Below are positions 46,055 to 54,842 of a stretch of 64,000 bases of DNA, piece by piece; position 1 is the stretch's first letter; every line of letters starts with the position of its first letter. The stretch comes from Luteimonas saliphila. GTDB lineage: Bacteria > Pseudomonadota > Gammaproteobacteria > Xanthomonadales > Xanthomonadaceae. The DNA lies in assembly GCF_016774335.1 (NCBI RefSeq), contig NZ_JAETWA010000013.1, forward strand, positions 39,777 through 103,776, read 5' to 3'. Made by a program: the position numbers and the translations under genes. The notes under the pieces were generated by a model. That model saw only the letters and a list, made by a program, of their open reading frames with translations. It was not told where the DNA came from and did not search any database.

Positions 46055-46774
46055 ATGCGCATCGCCTTCCTCACCGGCGCCGGCATGTCCGCCGAGAGCG
46101 GCGTCCCCACGTTCCGCGACGCGCTGACCGGGCTGTGGTCGCGCTACGACGCCATGACGCTGGCGACCGAAGACGCGTTCCGCCGCGATCCCGCCCTGGT
46201 CTGGGGCTGGTACCGCTGGCGCGCGGCCATGGTGCGTCGGGCGCGGCCGAACGCAGGACACTTCGGCATCGCGGAGTTCGTCCGCAGCGGACACGCCGTG
46301 GAGGTGGTCACCCAGAACGTCGACGACCTGCACGAGCGCGGCGGCATGCGCGAGGCGATCCACCTGCACGGCCGCCTGTTCGCATCGCGTTGCCTGGACT
46401 GCGGCGCGACGCGCGAGCCCGATCCCATCGTCGATGGCCTCGACGCGATCGTCGACGGCGTGCGCGAGACGCCCCCCGCCTGCGACGCCTGCGGCGGCCC
46501 GTTCCGGCCCGGCGTGGTCTGGTTCGGCGAGGCGCTGCCGGAGGATGCCTGGGCCAGCGCGGTCGCCGTGCTCGGACGCTGCGAGCTGCTGGTCGTCGTC
46601 GGCACGTCCGGGCTGGTGCATCCGGCCGCGTCGCTGCCACGGCTCGCGAGCACTCGCGGCACGCGGGTCATCGAGATCAATCCCGTGGACAGCGCGGTCT
46701 CGCCGCTCGCGCACGAGTGCCTGCGGATGCCGGCGGGCGCCGGCATCCGGATCCTGCTCGAGCGCTACGCGTGA
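46055..46774 (+). CDS. cobB: Sirtuin NAD-dependent protein deacylase
   Basis: Removes acyl groups from lysines using NAD+. It has 239 residues. GAGMSAESGVPTFRD binds NAD, His105 in IHLHGRLF is catalytic, and the zinc Cys pairs are in CLDCGATRE and CDACGGPF. Tyr53 and Arg56 in WYRWR are the class III pair that favours desuccinylation. It shares an operon with the antiporter, 16 bp apart. It converges on metY, with stops 6 bp apart. Confidence 0.92.
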   Translation: MRIAFLTGAGMSAESGVPTFRDALTGLWSRYDAMTLATEDAFRRDPALVWGWYRWRAAMVRRARPNAGHFGIAEFVRSGHAVEVVTQNVDDLHERGGMREAIHLHGRLFASRCLDCGATREPDPIVDGLDAIVDGVRETPPACDACGGPFRPGVVWFGEALPEDAWASAVAVLGRCELLVVVGTSGLVHPAASLPRLASTRGTRVIEINPVDSAVSPLAHECLRMPAGAGIRILLERYA

Positions 46775-46780
46775 CTCCGG

Positions 46781-48070
46781 TCAGGCCTGTGCCAGGGCCT
46801 GCCCGAGGTCGGCAAGCAGATCGTCGAGATGCTCGATGCCGATGCACAGGCGCACCGTGTCCTCGCCGACCCCGGCCTGCGCCAGTTCCTCCGGCGAGAG
46901 CTGGCGGTGCGTGGTCGAGGCCGGGTGCGTGGCCAGCGAGCGCGTGTCGCCGATGTTCACCAGCCGCGTGAACAGCTGCAGCGCATCGAGGAAGCGTGCA
47001 CCGGACTCGCGCCCGCCCGGGAGGCCGAAGGTGAACAGGCCCGATGCCCCTTCGCCGCGCAGGTACTTCCTGGCCAGCGCGTGCTCCGGATGGTCCGGCA
47101 GGCCGGCGTAGTTCACCCACGCCACCTTCGGATGCCGGGCGAGGTGCTGCGCGACCGCCATCGTGTTGGCATTGATCCGGTCCATGCGCAGCGGCAGGGT
47201 CTCGATGCCCTGCAGGATCAGGAACGCATTGAACGGCGACAGCGCCGCGCCGGTGTTGCGCAACGGCACCACGCGCGCGCGGCCGATGAAGGCCGCCGGG
47301 CCCAGCGCTTCGGTGTAGACCACGCCGTGGTAGCTCACGTCGGGTTCGTTGAGGCGGCGGAAGCGCGTCTTGTGCTCGGCCCAGGGGAAGCGGCCGGAAT
47401 CGACGATCGCGCCGCCGATGCTGTTGCCGTGCCCGCCGAGGTACTTGGTGAGCGAATGCACGACGATGTCGGCGCCGAAGTCGATCGGCCGCAACAGGTA
47501 GGGCGTCGCCACGGTGTTGTCCACGATCAGCGGCACACCGTGCGCGTGCGCGACCTTCGCCACCGCCTCGATGTCGGTGATGTTGCCCAGCGGGTTGCCG
47601 ATCGATTCGACGAACACCGCCTTGGTGCGCCCGTCGATGAGCTTGCCGAAGGAGTCCGGGTCGCGATGGTCGGCGAAGCGGGTCTCGATGCCGAACTGCG
47701 GCAGGGTGTGCGCGAACAGATTGTAGGTGCCGCCGTACAGCGCCGCGGACGAGACGATGTTGTCGCCGGCCTCGGCGATGGTCTGGATCGCGTAGGTGAT
47801 CGCCGCCTGGCCCGAGGCCAGCGCCAGGCCGGCGATGCCGCCTTCCAGGGCCGCGACGCGCTGTTCGAGCACGTCGGTGGTCGGATTCATGATCCGGGTG
47901 TAGATGTTGCCGGGCACCTTGAGGTCGAACAGGTCGGCCGCGTGCTGCGCGCTGTCGAAGGCGTAGGCGACGGTCTGGTAGATCGGCACGGCCACCGCGC
48001 GCGTGGTCGGATCGGGCGAATAGCCGCCGTGGACGGCGATGGTTTCGGGCTTCCAGCTCTGCTCGCTCAT
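46781..48070 (-). CDS. metY: O-acetylhomoserine sulfhydrylase (MetY family)
   Basis: PLP enzyme of 429 residues making homocysteine from O-acetylhomoserine and sulfide. ETIAVHGGYSPDPTTRAVAVPIY, ASGQAAI, ESIGNPLGNI and the PLP Lys209 in VVHSLTKYLGGHG are family motifs, as is GDTRSLATHPASTTH near the C-terminus. The start MSEQSWKPETIAVHGG is clear; 223 further in-frame codons upstream belong to shadows. No known riboswitch motif stands out in the 118-bp leader. Confidence 0.94.
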   Translation of the reverse strand: MSEQSWKPETIAVHGGYSPDPTTRAVAVPIYQTVAYAFDSAQHAADLFDLKVPGNIYTRIMNPTTDVLEQRVAALEGGIAGLALASGQAAITYAIQTIAEAGDNIVSSAALYGGTYNLFAHTLPQFGIETRFADHRDPDSFGKLIDGRTKAVFVESIGNPLGNITDIEAVAKVAHAHGVPLIVDNTVATPYLLRPIDFGADIVVHSLTKYLGGHGNSIGGAIVDSGRFPWAEHKTRFRRLNEPDVSYHGVVYTEALGPAAFIGRARVVPLRNTGAALSPFNAFLILQGIETLPLRMDRINANTMAVAQHLARHPKVAWVNYAGLPDHPEHALARKYLRGEGASGLFTFGLPGGRESGARFLDALQLFTRLVNIGDTRSLATHPASTTHRQLSPEELAQAGVGEDTVRLCIGIEHLDDLLADLGQALAQA

Positions 48071-48188
48071 GGGCCTCACTGCGTCGGTTCCGCGGCAGAC
48101 CAAGATAGCCCGGCGCGTGGCCGGGTGGTGGCTCGGTTTCAGCGACAACCATCGCCACGCGGCATGGGTGCATGCGCGGGCCGGCGGA

Positions 48189-49076
48189 TCAGGAGGCGCC
48201 CGGGGCCAGCGGCAGGAGGATGTCGGCGCGCAGTAGGGATTCGGGCACCACCTCGGGATCGTCCTGGAAGGCATAGCGGATCGGCACATCGCGCAGCGCG
48301 TGGCCACTGTCGGGCCACCAGTGCGCCAGTACCCTGTCGATGAGGTCTTCCAGCCCGTCGTAGGCTCCGACGTGGCGGACGCGGGCGAACGTCCCGCCGT
48401 CGAGGACCATGCGTTGCAGCGGCGGCGACGGATCGGCCCGCACCGCCAGTTCGATCGCGCAGTCGAACTCCAGCGTCTCCGGCGGCACCTCGCGGTGGTC
48501 GGCATGCGGCACGCCATGCAGGCCGACGATCGAGTCGACGACCCCGGCTTCGGCCGCCCAGCCGAACAGCCGCCCGAACGCGGCGTCGAGGTCGGCGAAT
48601 GCGCCCCGGTTGCGCAGCGCGACCACCTCGAACGGCGCCAGCGACACCACTTCCACCTGCAGTGCAGGATCCTGGCCGGACGGTACGGTCGGTGCGCCGA
48701 GCCGCGCCACCGCGGCGTCGATCCGCTCCGGCCGGCCACGCACCTCGCCCGGGCTGGCGTCGAGCGCGTCGCGGAACGCCCGCGCGAAAGCCTGCGCGGT
48801 GTCGTAGCCGGCGGCCTGGGCGACCGTGGTGATGTTCACGTCGGCATCGCGCAGCAGCTCCAGCGCGCGCAGCAGCCGCAACCGCGACACCGTGCGCCCC
48901 ACCGGCTCGCCGGTGAGGGCGCGCCAGACACGATGGAAATGGAACGGCGAGAAATGCGCGATCCGCGCCAGATCGGCCAGATCGGGCAGCGGTTCGTCAC
49001 GCGCCATTGTGGCCTGCAGGTGCGCGACCACGGCGTCGATACGCCTGGCGCAGGCGATGCGGGTATCGGTTTTCAT
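48189..49076 (-). CDS. AraC family regulator with GyrI-like domain
   Basis: Regulator of 295 residues. Residues about 15-110 form the AraC double helix-turn-helix (LADLARIAHFSPFHFHRVWRALTGEPVG, then VAQAAGYDTAQAFARAFRDA), and residues about 140-290 are a GyrI-like ligand domain, as in Rob and SoxS-like multidrug regulators. CCAGGAG precedes ATG 49076. A Met at 49112 would add 12 residues. It lies upstream of metY (118 bp), but a regulatory link is not implied. Confidence 0.9.
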   Translation of the reverse strand: MKTDTRIACARRIDAVVAHLQATMARDEPLPDLADLARIAHFSPFHFHRVWRALTGEPVGRTVSRLRLLRALELLRDADVNITTVAQAAGYDTAQAFARAFRDALDASPGEVRGRPERIDAAVARLGAPTVPSGQDPALQVEVVSLAPFEVVALRNRGAFADLDAAFGRLFGWAAEAGVVDSIVGLHGVPHADHREVPPETLEFDCAIELAVRADPSPPLQRMVLDGGTFARVRHVGAYDGLEDLIDRVLAHWWPDSGHALRDVPIRYAFQDDPEVVPESLLRADILLPLAPGAS

Positions 49077-49160
49077 CGGGTCTCCTGGAAGCGAGGGACA
49101 CGCCACCAGCATGCCCCGCCCCCAGGCGATCCGCGTTCCCGATCTTGCGCAATCGCCGCC

Positions 49161-49342
49161 CGCCCGCGTAGCCCGGATAAGGTCGAAGACCGCATCCGGG
49201 TCCGCGCGTCGCCGATCGATTCCGGCCCGGATGCGCTTCGCTTATCCGGGCTACGGTGCGTCGGGTTCAGGCGGCGACGAGGACCGGGTGCCCGCCGTCC
49301 GCATCCACGTGGAGAGTGTCGGCGTTACCGGACGCGTCCGAC
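49161..49342. repeat. Duplicated 182-bp block with REP hairpin and a ClpB-tail copy
   Basis: Repeat unit whose second copy runs from 49343 into the end of clpB. The unit starts CGCCCGCGTAGCCCGGATAAG and includes inverted ends GTAGCCCGGATAAG (49168) and CTTATCCGGGCTAC (about 49242-49255). Its last 85 bp are homologous to the clpB 3' end. The gap 49077-49449 contains no other gene. Confidence 0.9.
49267..49341 (-). pseudogene. Diverged duplicate of the ClpB C-terminal 24 residues
   Basis: Minus-strand translation of 49267-49341 reads SDASGNADTLHVDADGGHPV followed by LVAA and a stop, aligned without gaps to the ClpB end [20 protein letters not shown] plus FVAA and stop. About 16 of 24 residues match. 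No start or upstream domain is attached, so it is a gene-end remnant. Confidence 0.85.
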
Positions 49343-49449
49343 CGCCCGCGTAGCCCGGATAAGGTCGAAGACCGCATCCGGGTCTGCGCGTCGCCGATCG
49401 ATTCCGACCCGGATGCGCTTCGCTTATCCGGGCTACGGTGCGTCGGGGT

Positions 49450-52032
49450 TCAGGCGGCGACGAACACGAGGTGCCCGCCTTCGGCGTCGACGCGGACCGT
49501 GTCGCCGTTGCCGAACGCGCCCGACAGGATCTTCTGCGCGAGCGGGTTCTCCAGCTGGTGCTGGATCGCACGCTTGAGCGGCCGCGCGCCGTACACCGGG
49601 TCGAAGCCGACGTTGCCCAGCAGATCGAACGCCTTGTCCGACACTTCGATGCGGATGCCGCGCTCGGCCAGCCGCTTCTCCAGCCCGCGCAGCTGGATGC
49701 GCGCGATCGACTTGATCTGCGCCTTGTCCAGCGGATGGAACACGACGATATCGTCGAGCCGGTTGATGAACTCCGGCCGGAAGTGCGCCTGCACCACGCC
49801 CATCACCGCCGCCTTCATCTGGGTGTAGCTCTCGGGCGTGTCGCCGGACAGCTCCTGGATCATCTGGCTGCCGAGGTTGGAGGTCATCACGATCACCGTG
49901 TTGCGGAAATCCACCGTGCGCCCCTGGCCGTCCGTCAGGCGGCCGTCGTCGAGCACCTGGAGCAGGATGTTGAACACGTCCGGATGCGCCTTCTCGACCT
50001 CGTCGAGCAGGATCACGCTGTACGGGCGGCGCCGCACCGCTTCGGTGAGATAGCCGCCTTCCTCGTAGCCCACGTAGCCCGGGGGCGCGCCGACCAGCCG
50101 CGACACCGCGTGCTTCTCCATGAACTCGCTCATGTCGATGCGCACCATCGCATCGTTGCTGTCGAACAGGAACTCGGCCAGCGCCTTGCACAGCTCGGTC
50201 TTGCCGACGCCGGTGGGGCCGAGGAACAGGAACGAACCACTCGGGCGGTCGGGATCGCTGAGCCCGGCGCGCGAACGGCGCACGGCATCGGAGACCACCT
50301 TGATCGCCTCGTCCTGCCCGACCACGCGGCCATGCAGCGCGTCTTCCATCTTCAGCAGCTTCTCGCGCTCGCCCTCGAGCATCTTGCTGACCGGGATGCC
50401 GGTCCAGCGCGCGACGACCTCGGCGATCTCCTCGGCCGTGACGCGATCCTGCAACAGCTTGAAGTCCTTGGTATCGACCTGCTGCGCGGCGGCCAGCTGC
50501 TTCTCCAGTTCCGGCAGGGTCCCGTACTGGATCTCGCTCATCTTCGCGTAGTCCTGCGCACGCTGCGCCGATTCGAGCTGCAGCTTGGCGGCCTCGATCT
50601 GTTCCTTGATCTTCGTGGCGCCTTGCACCGCCGCCTTCTCGGCCTTCCAGATTTCCTCGAGGTCGTTGTACTCGCGTTCCAACGCGCCGATCTCGGTTTC
50701 GAGGTCGGCCAGGCGCTGCTTCGATTCCGCGTCCTTCTCCTTCTTCAGCGCCTCTCGCTGGATCTTGAGCTGGATCAGGCGGCGTTCCTTGCGGTCGAGT
50801 TCCTCGGGCTTGGAGTCGATCTCCATGCGGATCCGCGAGGCGGCCTCGTCCATCAGGTCGATGGCCTTGTCCGGCAACTGGCGGTCGGCGATGTAGCGGT
50901 GCGAGAGCGTGGCCGCGGCGACGATCGCCGGGTCGGTGATCTCCACCCCGTGGTGCACGGCGTAGCGCTCCTTCAGCCCGCGCAGGATCGCGATGGTGTC
51001 CTCGACGCTCGGTTCGCCCACGAATACCTTCTGGAAACGGCGCTCGAGCGCGGCGTCCTTCTCGACGTACTTGCGGTACTCGTCGAGCGTGGTCGCGCCG
51101 ATGCAGTGCAGCTCGCCGCGCGCAAGCGCCGGTTTGAGCATGTTGCCGGCATCCATCGAGCCTTCGGCCTTGCCCGCGCCGACCATCGTGTGCAGCTCGT
51201 CGATGAACAGGATGACGTTGCCTTCCTGCTTGGCCAGGTCGCCCAGCACCGCCTTCAGCCGTTCCTCGAACTCGCCGCGGAACTTCGCGCCCGCGATCAG
51301 CGCGCCCATGTCGAGCGACAGCACGCGACGGCTCTTCAGGCCCTCGGGCACTTCGCCGTTGACGATGCGCTGCGCCAGGCCCTCGACGATCGCGGTCTTG
51401 CCCACGCCGGGCTCGCCGATCAGCACCGGGTTGTTCTTGGTGCGCCGCTGCAGCACCTGGATCGTGCGGCGGATCTCCTCGTCGCGGCCGATCACCGGAT
51501 CGAGCTTGCCGCCCTCGGCGCGCGCAGTCAGGTCGATGGTGTACTTCTCCAGCGCCTGGCGCGATTCCTCGGCGTTCTCGTCCTTGACGCTTTCGCCGCC
51601 GCGCACCTTGTCGATCGCGGCCTCGAGCTTCTGTTTCGTAGCGCCCGCGGCCTTGAGCGCCTTGCCGGCGTCGCCACCGTCCTCGAGCGTCGCGAGCAGG
51701 AACAGCTCGCTGGCGATGAACGCATCGCCGCGCTGCTGCGCCAGCTTGTCGGTGACGTTGAACAGGCGGCCGAGATCGTTGCCGACCGACAGCTGCCCGG
51801 CCTGCCCGGTCACCTTCGGCAGCGCTTCCAGCGCCTCGCCGAGCCGCTCGCGCAGCAGCGGCACGTTGACCCCGGCCTGGGACAGCAGCGGGCGCGTGCC
51901 GCCGCCCTGCTGGTCGAGCAGCGCCACCAGCAGGTGCACCGGTTCGATCATGTTGTGGTCGCGGCCCACGGCCAGCGACTGCGCGTCCGCCAGCGCCTGC
52001 TGGAAACGCGAGGTGAGCTTGTCCATCCGCAT
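49450..52032 (-). CDS. clpB: ATP-dependent chaperone ClpB
   Basis: Disaggregase of 860 residues that works with DnaK. It has an N-terminal Clp repeat domain (1-150), first AAA+ with GEPGVGKTA, a coiled-coil middle domain (about 410-525, [20 protein letters not shown]), second AAA+ with GPTGVGKTE and a C-terminal D2-small domain ending GGHLVFVAA. The start [12 protein letters not shown] is preceded by GAGGAA; an ATG five codons earlier is possible. A sigma-32-like promoter lies about 50 bp upstream. The stop region is partly duplicated downstream. Confidence 0.97.
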   Translation of the reverse strand: MRMDKLTSRFQQALADAQSLAVGRDHNMIEPVHLLVALLDQQGGGTRPLLSQAGVNVPLLRERLGEALEALPKVTGQAGQLSVGNDLGRLFNVTDKLAQQRGDAFIASELFLLATLEDGGDAGKALKAAGATKQKLEAAIDKVRGGESVKDENAEESRQALEKYTIDLTARAEGGKLDPVIGRDEEIRRTIQVLQRRTKNNPVLIGEPGVGKTAIVEGLAQRIVNGEVPEGLKSRRVLSLDMGALIAGAKFRGEFEERLKAVLGDLAKQEGNVILFIDELHTMVGAGKAEGSMDAGNMLKPALARGELHCIGATTLDEYRKYVEKDAALERRFQKVFVGEPSVEDTIAILRGLKERYAVHHGVEITDPAIVAAATLSHRYIADRQLPDKAIDLMDEAASRIRMEIDSKPEELDRKERRLIQLKIQREALKKEKDAESKQRLADLETEIGALEREYNDLEEIWKAEKAAVQGATKIKEQIEAAKLQLESAQRAQDYAKMSEIQYGTLPELEKQLAAAQQVDTKDFKLLQDRVTAEEIAEVVARWTGIPVSKMLEGEREKLLKMEDALHGRVVGQDEAIKVVSDAVRRSRAGLSDPDRPSGSFLFLGPTGVGKTELCKALAEFLFDSNDAMVRIDMSEFMEKHAVSRLVGAPPGYVGYEEGGYLTEAVRRRPYSVILLDEVEKAHPDVFNILLQVLDDGRLTDGQGRTVDFRNTVIVMTSNLGSQMIQELSGDTPESYTQMKAAVMGVVQAHFRPEFINRLDDIVVFHPLDKAQIKSIARIQLRGLEKRLAERGIRIEVSDKAFDLLGNVGFDPVYGARPLKRAIQHQLENPLAQKILSGAFGNGDTVRVDAEGGHLVFVAA

Positions 52033-52078
52033 GGGGATTCCTCGCAATCAGGGGCCGGCATGCCCGGCCATGCTCCCC

Positions 52079-52107
52079 AGATGCGGGCCGGCGGCGGGGG
52101 ATGCAAG
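52079..52107 (-). promoter_or_regulatory. Heat-shock (sigma-32-type) promoter of clpB
   Basis: On the minus strand CTTGCAT (52101-52107) is followed after 14 bases by CCGCATCT (52079-52086), close to CTTGAAA-N11-16-CCCCATnT. It ends about 46 bases before the clpB ATG. Fits heat-shock control, known for clpB in other gammaproteobacteria. Confidence 0.65.
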
Positions 52108-52260
52108 ACCCCGGGAAGGAAAGCGGGCGGGTGGATCGCCCGACGGGCGGACTGGCGCGGGCGACGATTCCACCAGGACCCGGTGCGCCTGCGCCGGGTC
52201 GGGCAGGGAAGGCATCGCGGCGCCCGAACCAGCGGTAGCGCTGCCGCGCAGCCGGCTGGC

Positions 52261-52791
52261 TCACACCGGCTCGAGCCAGCCCTGGTAGCGGATGACCCGG
52301 CCGGCCACCGGCAGCACGGCGTCGACCTCGAACCGGTAGCGGCCGTTGTCTTCGTACTCGCGGCAACGCACGTCGTCGAACAGCGATGCGGGCAGCGGCA
52401 CGATGCCGAACAGCCGGACGCCGGCCACGGTCCACCAGATCGCGCCATCGTTGCCGTGCAGCGCGTAGCGGAACTGCAGCGGGCCCAGCCGTTCGCGCAA
52501 CAGTCCGTCGTCGAAAGTCAGCCGCGAGACCATCTTCTGCCCCCCGAAATCGCGTTTCCAGGTCTCGCCCTCCTCGTCCACGGAAAACTCCACGCTGGTG
52601 GCGACCTCGCGGGCGGTCTTCGGCAGCCCGGCGATCCATGCGCACATCCGCGCCAGCGGATTGCGTCCGCGCTCGATCTCCCCGACCCCGCTCCAGCGCT
52701 CGCGCCCACGCTGTCCGTGCAACCGCCGCAGGCTCTCCGGCAGGCGGAAGTAGGATGCGCCGAGCGCCTGCTGGAACAACGTGGGTTTCAT
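52261..52791 (-). CDS. DUF4166 domain protein
   Basis: Protein of 176 residues without signal peptide or membrane segment. [21 protein letters not shown] at the N-terminus, [21 protein letters not shown] and the C-terminal [24 protein letters not shown] match DUF4166, a lipocalin-like beta-barrel predicted fold. Start MKPTLF is taken over the longer frame because the family begins there. It follows the NCS2 permease by 67 bp and precedes clpB by 228 bp. Function unknown. Confidence 0.82.
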   Translation of the reverse strand: MKPTLFQQALGASYFRLPESLRRLHGQRGRERWSGVGEIERGRNPLARMCAWIAGLPKTAREVATSVEFSVDEEGETWKRDFGGQKMVSRLTFDDGLLRERLGPLQFRYALHGNDGAIWWTVAGVRLFGIVPLPASLFDDVRCREYEDNGRYRFEVDAVLPVAGRVIRYQGWLEPV

Positions 52792-52858
52792 GCGGCTGGT
52801 CGATGCGATACGGGCGCAAAGCATAGCCGCGCCCGAAGGCGGTGCAAGGCGTCGCGAC

Positions 52859-54460
52859 TCACTCCGTGACCGACGGCACCTGTCGTTGCAGCGACAGCAG
52901 GCCCAGTACCACGGCCAACGCCACGTAGGCGCCGGCGAACTGGAAGCAGATCGCCTGTCGCAGGCCCCCGAGGGACCACGGCAGGTAGACGCCGCCGCGG
53001 GGATCGACCGAGTGGATCACGCCGAACAGGGTCAACGCGGCCGCCACCAGCAGCACGCCTGCCGCGCCGCGCACGCGCCCGTCGACGAGGAATACCACGG
53101 CCGTGGCCCACAGCATCGCGGTGATGATGAAGCCGTTGCCGAGCGTGACGATCGCGGCGAGATCCGGCAGGCCATGGCTGCCGATGTCGGCGTAGAGTTC
53201 GGCGAAGCGCTCGGGCGCGATCCATGCCGGATTGCCGGCCTTGATCGTCAGCAGGTAGGCCAGCGACGGCAGGAACGCCAGCGCCACCGCGGCGGCATGC
53301 CGGCGCGGCGTTTCGTGGAAGGCCTGCAGGGTGATGTCGATGCCGACGTAGACGATGATCGGCGCCAGCACCGCCAGCGGCAGCCATTGCACCAGGCCGG
53401 CGAGGATCCCCAGCGCGCCGCCGATGCCGACGAATAGGCCGGTCAGCAGCGTGTAGCCGGTGCGCGCGCCCATGTGCTTGTAGGCGGGCTGGCCGATGTA
53501 GGGCGTGGTCTGCGCCACGCCGCCGCAGATCCCGGCGACCAGCGTGGCGAGCGCCTCGACCAGCAGCACGTCGCGGGTGCGATAATCGTCGCCGGCCGCG
53601 CGCGCGCTTTCGCTGACGTTGATCCCGCCGACGATCATCAGCAGGCCGAACGGCAGCAGCAGCGGCAGGTAGGGCACGGTGTCCGCCAGCCCGGCCAGGA
53701 ACCCGAGGTTCGGCCACGGCAGCGACGGCGCCAGCGGCACCGCCTCCGGCAACGCGAAGCCGGGCACGCCGAGCCCGGCCAGGCCGAGGCCGTAATACAG
53801 CGCGACCCCGACCAGGAACGCGAACAGCACGCCGGGGATGCGCAGCGGCAACCGGCCCTTCCCCACCAGCAGGTACAGCAGCAGGCCCAGCGTCACCAGC
53901 CCGACCACGGGGTTGCGCAGGGTCTCCACCAGCGGCAGGAAACCGAGCAACGCCAGCGCCGCGCCGCCGATCGACCCCAGCAACGCCGCCCGCGGCAGCA
54001 CCCGCGTCACCCAGTCGCCGGCGAACGACAACGCCGTCTTGAACAGGCCCATCACCACCAGCGCGGCCATGCCGAGTTGCCACGTGGCGATGCCCGCCGC
54101 GCGTTCGTCCAGGCCATCGGCCCTGAACGCGAGGAATGCCGGGCCCAGCACCAGCAGGGCCATGCCGATGCTGGTCGGCGCGTCCAGCCCCAGCGGCATC
54201 GCGGTGACGTCGTCGCGCCCGGTCCTCGCCGCCAGCCTTCGCCCCATCCAGGAGTAGGCCAGGTTGCCGAGCAGCACCCCCAGCGCGGTCCCGGGGAACA
54301 TGCGCTGGAACACCACGTCCGCGGGAACGCCGAAGATCCCGATGAGCGCCATCGCGATGAAGCCCAGGATCGACAGGTTGTCGATGACCAGGCCGAAGAA
54401 GCCGTTGACGTCGCCGGCGACGAACCAGCGCGGTGGGTTGCGGGTCGGGGGTTGGCTCAT
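52859..54460 (-). CDS. NCS2-type permease
   Basis: Integral membrane transporter of 533 residues with about 13 hydrophobic segments. Family motifs include NGFFGLVIDNLSILGFIAM, AMPLGLDAPTSIGMALLVLG, GGINVSESARAAGDDYRTR and VAQTTPYIGQPAYKHMGARTGY. Close relatives move purines or pyrimidines, but this subgroup (long, AzgA-like) is poorly characterised. GAGG precedes the start. It lies downstream of a TonB-dependent receptor on the same strand with a MITE-like repeat between. Confidence 0.87.
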   Translation of the reverse strand: MSQPPTRNPPRWFVAGDVNGFFGLVIDNLSILGFIAMALIGIFGVPADVVFQRMFPGTALGVLLGNLAYSWMGRRLAARTGRDDVTAMPLGLDAPTSIGMALLVLGPAFLAFRADGLDERAAGIATWQLGMAALVVMGLFKTALSFAGDWVTRVLPRAALLGSIGGAALALLGFLPLVETLRNPVVGLVTLGLLLYLLVGKGRLPLRIPGVLFAFLVGVALYYGLGLAGLGVPGFALPEAVPLAPSLPWPNLGFLAGLADTVPYLPLLLPFGLLMIVGGINVSESARAAGDDYRTRDVLLVEALATLVAGICGGVAQTTPYIGQPAYKHMGARTGYTLLTGLFVGIGGALGILAGLVQWLPLAVLAPIIVYVGIDITLQAFHETPRRHAAAVALAFLPSLAYLLTIKAGNPAWIAPERFAELYADIGSHGLPDLAAIVTLGNGFIITAMLWATAVVFLVDGRVRGAAGVLLVAAALTLFGVIHSVDPRGGVYLPWSLGGLRQAICFQFAGAYVALAVVLGLLSLQRQVPSVTE

Positions 54461-54603
54461 GGGTGCTGCCTCGAGGAGATGCGCGTTCCGCGCAGTCGAT
54501 CGCCCCTGCGGAGCGTGGATCACGGGAACGCGAGGGTCATCCTTCCGCCTTGCCCGATCGCGACCAGACGCGCGGGGCGGCCGCAAGGGAACGTCTGACC
54601 AAC

Positions 54604-54694
54604 TGTCATTTCGAGCGCAGCGGGAAGCGCTTCACAGCAGCTGGTCAATCTACGCGCTGACTTCTCGAGATTCCTCACTGCGTTCGGAATGACA
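54604..54694. repeat. MITE-like palindromic repeat in the 382-bp TBDR-permease gap
   Basis: Ends TGTCATTTCGAGCGCAG (54604) and CTGCGTTCGGAATGACA (to 54694) are inverted copies of one sequence around a 57-base centre. The ends resemble those at 15061-15134. The rest of 54461-54842 shows no gene. Confidence 0.75.
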
Positions 54695-54842
54695 TATCGC
54701 TTTGTCCAGACCTTCGAAAGGGCGCCCTCCACCACTTCGCTTCGCATCGACCGGCGCAGTGCGGTGCCACATCCCTTTGCGTCACGCCGGGCTGCACCTT
54801 GCGCTGGCTCAGGCGCGGCGGAGCGCTGGCCGTAGCCCCGGC

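Noticed and set aside
48071..48188. A SAM or SAH riboswitch before metY
   Set aside because: The leader has GC-rich hairpins, but I cannot match the conserved core of any known SAM/SAH riboswitch class.
49438..52869. A 1143-codon plus-strand frame and a 1128-codon minus-strand frame overlying clpB
   Set aside because: Both are shadows of clpB created by high GC at third positions; their composition is Arg/Gly/Ala-rich and clpB itself matches a known family along its whole length.
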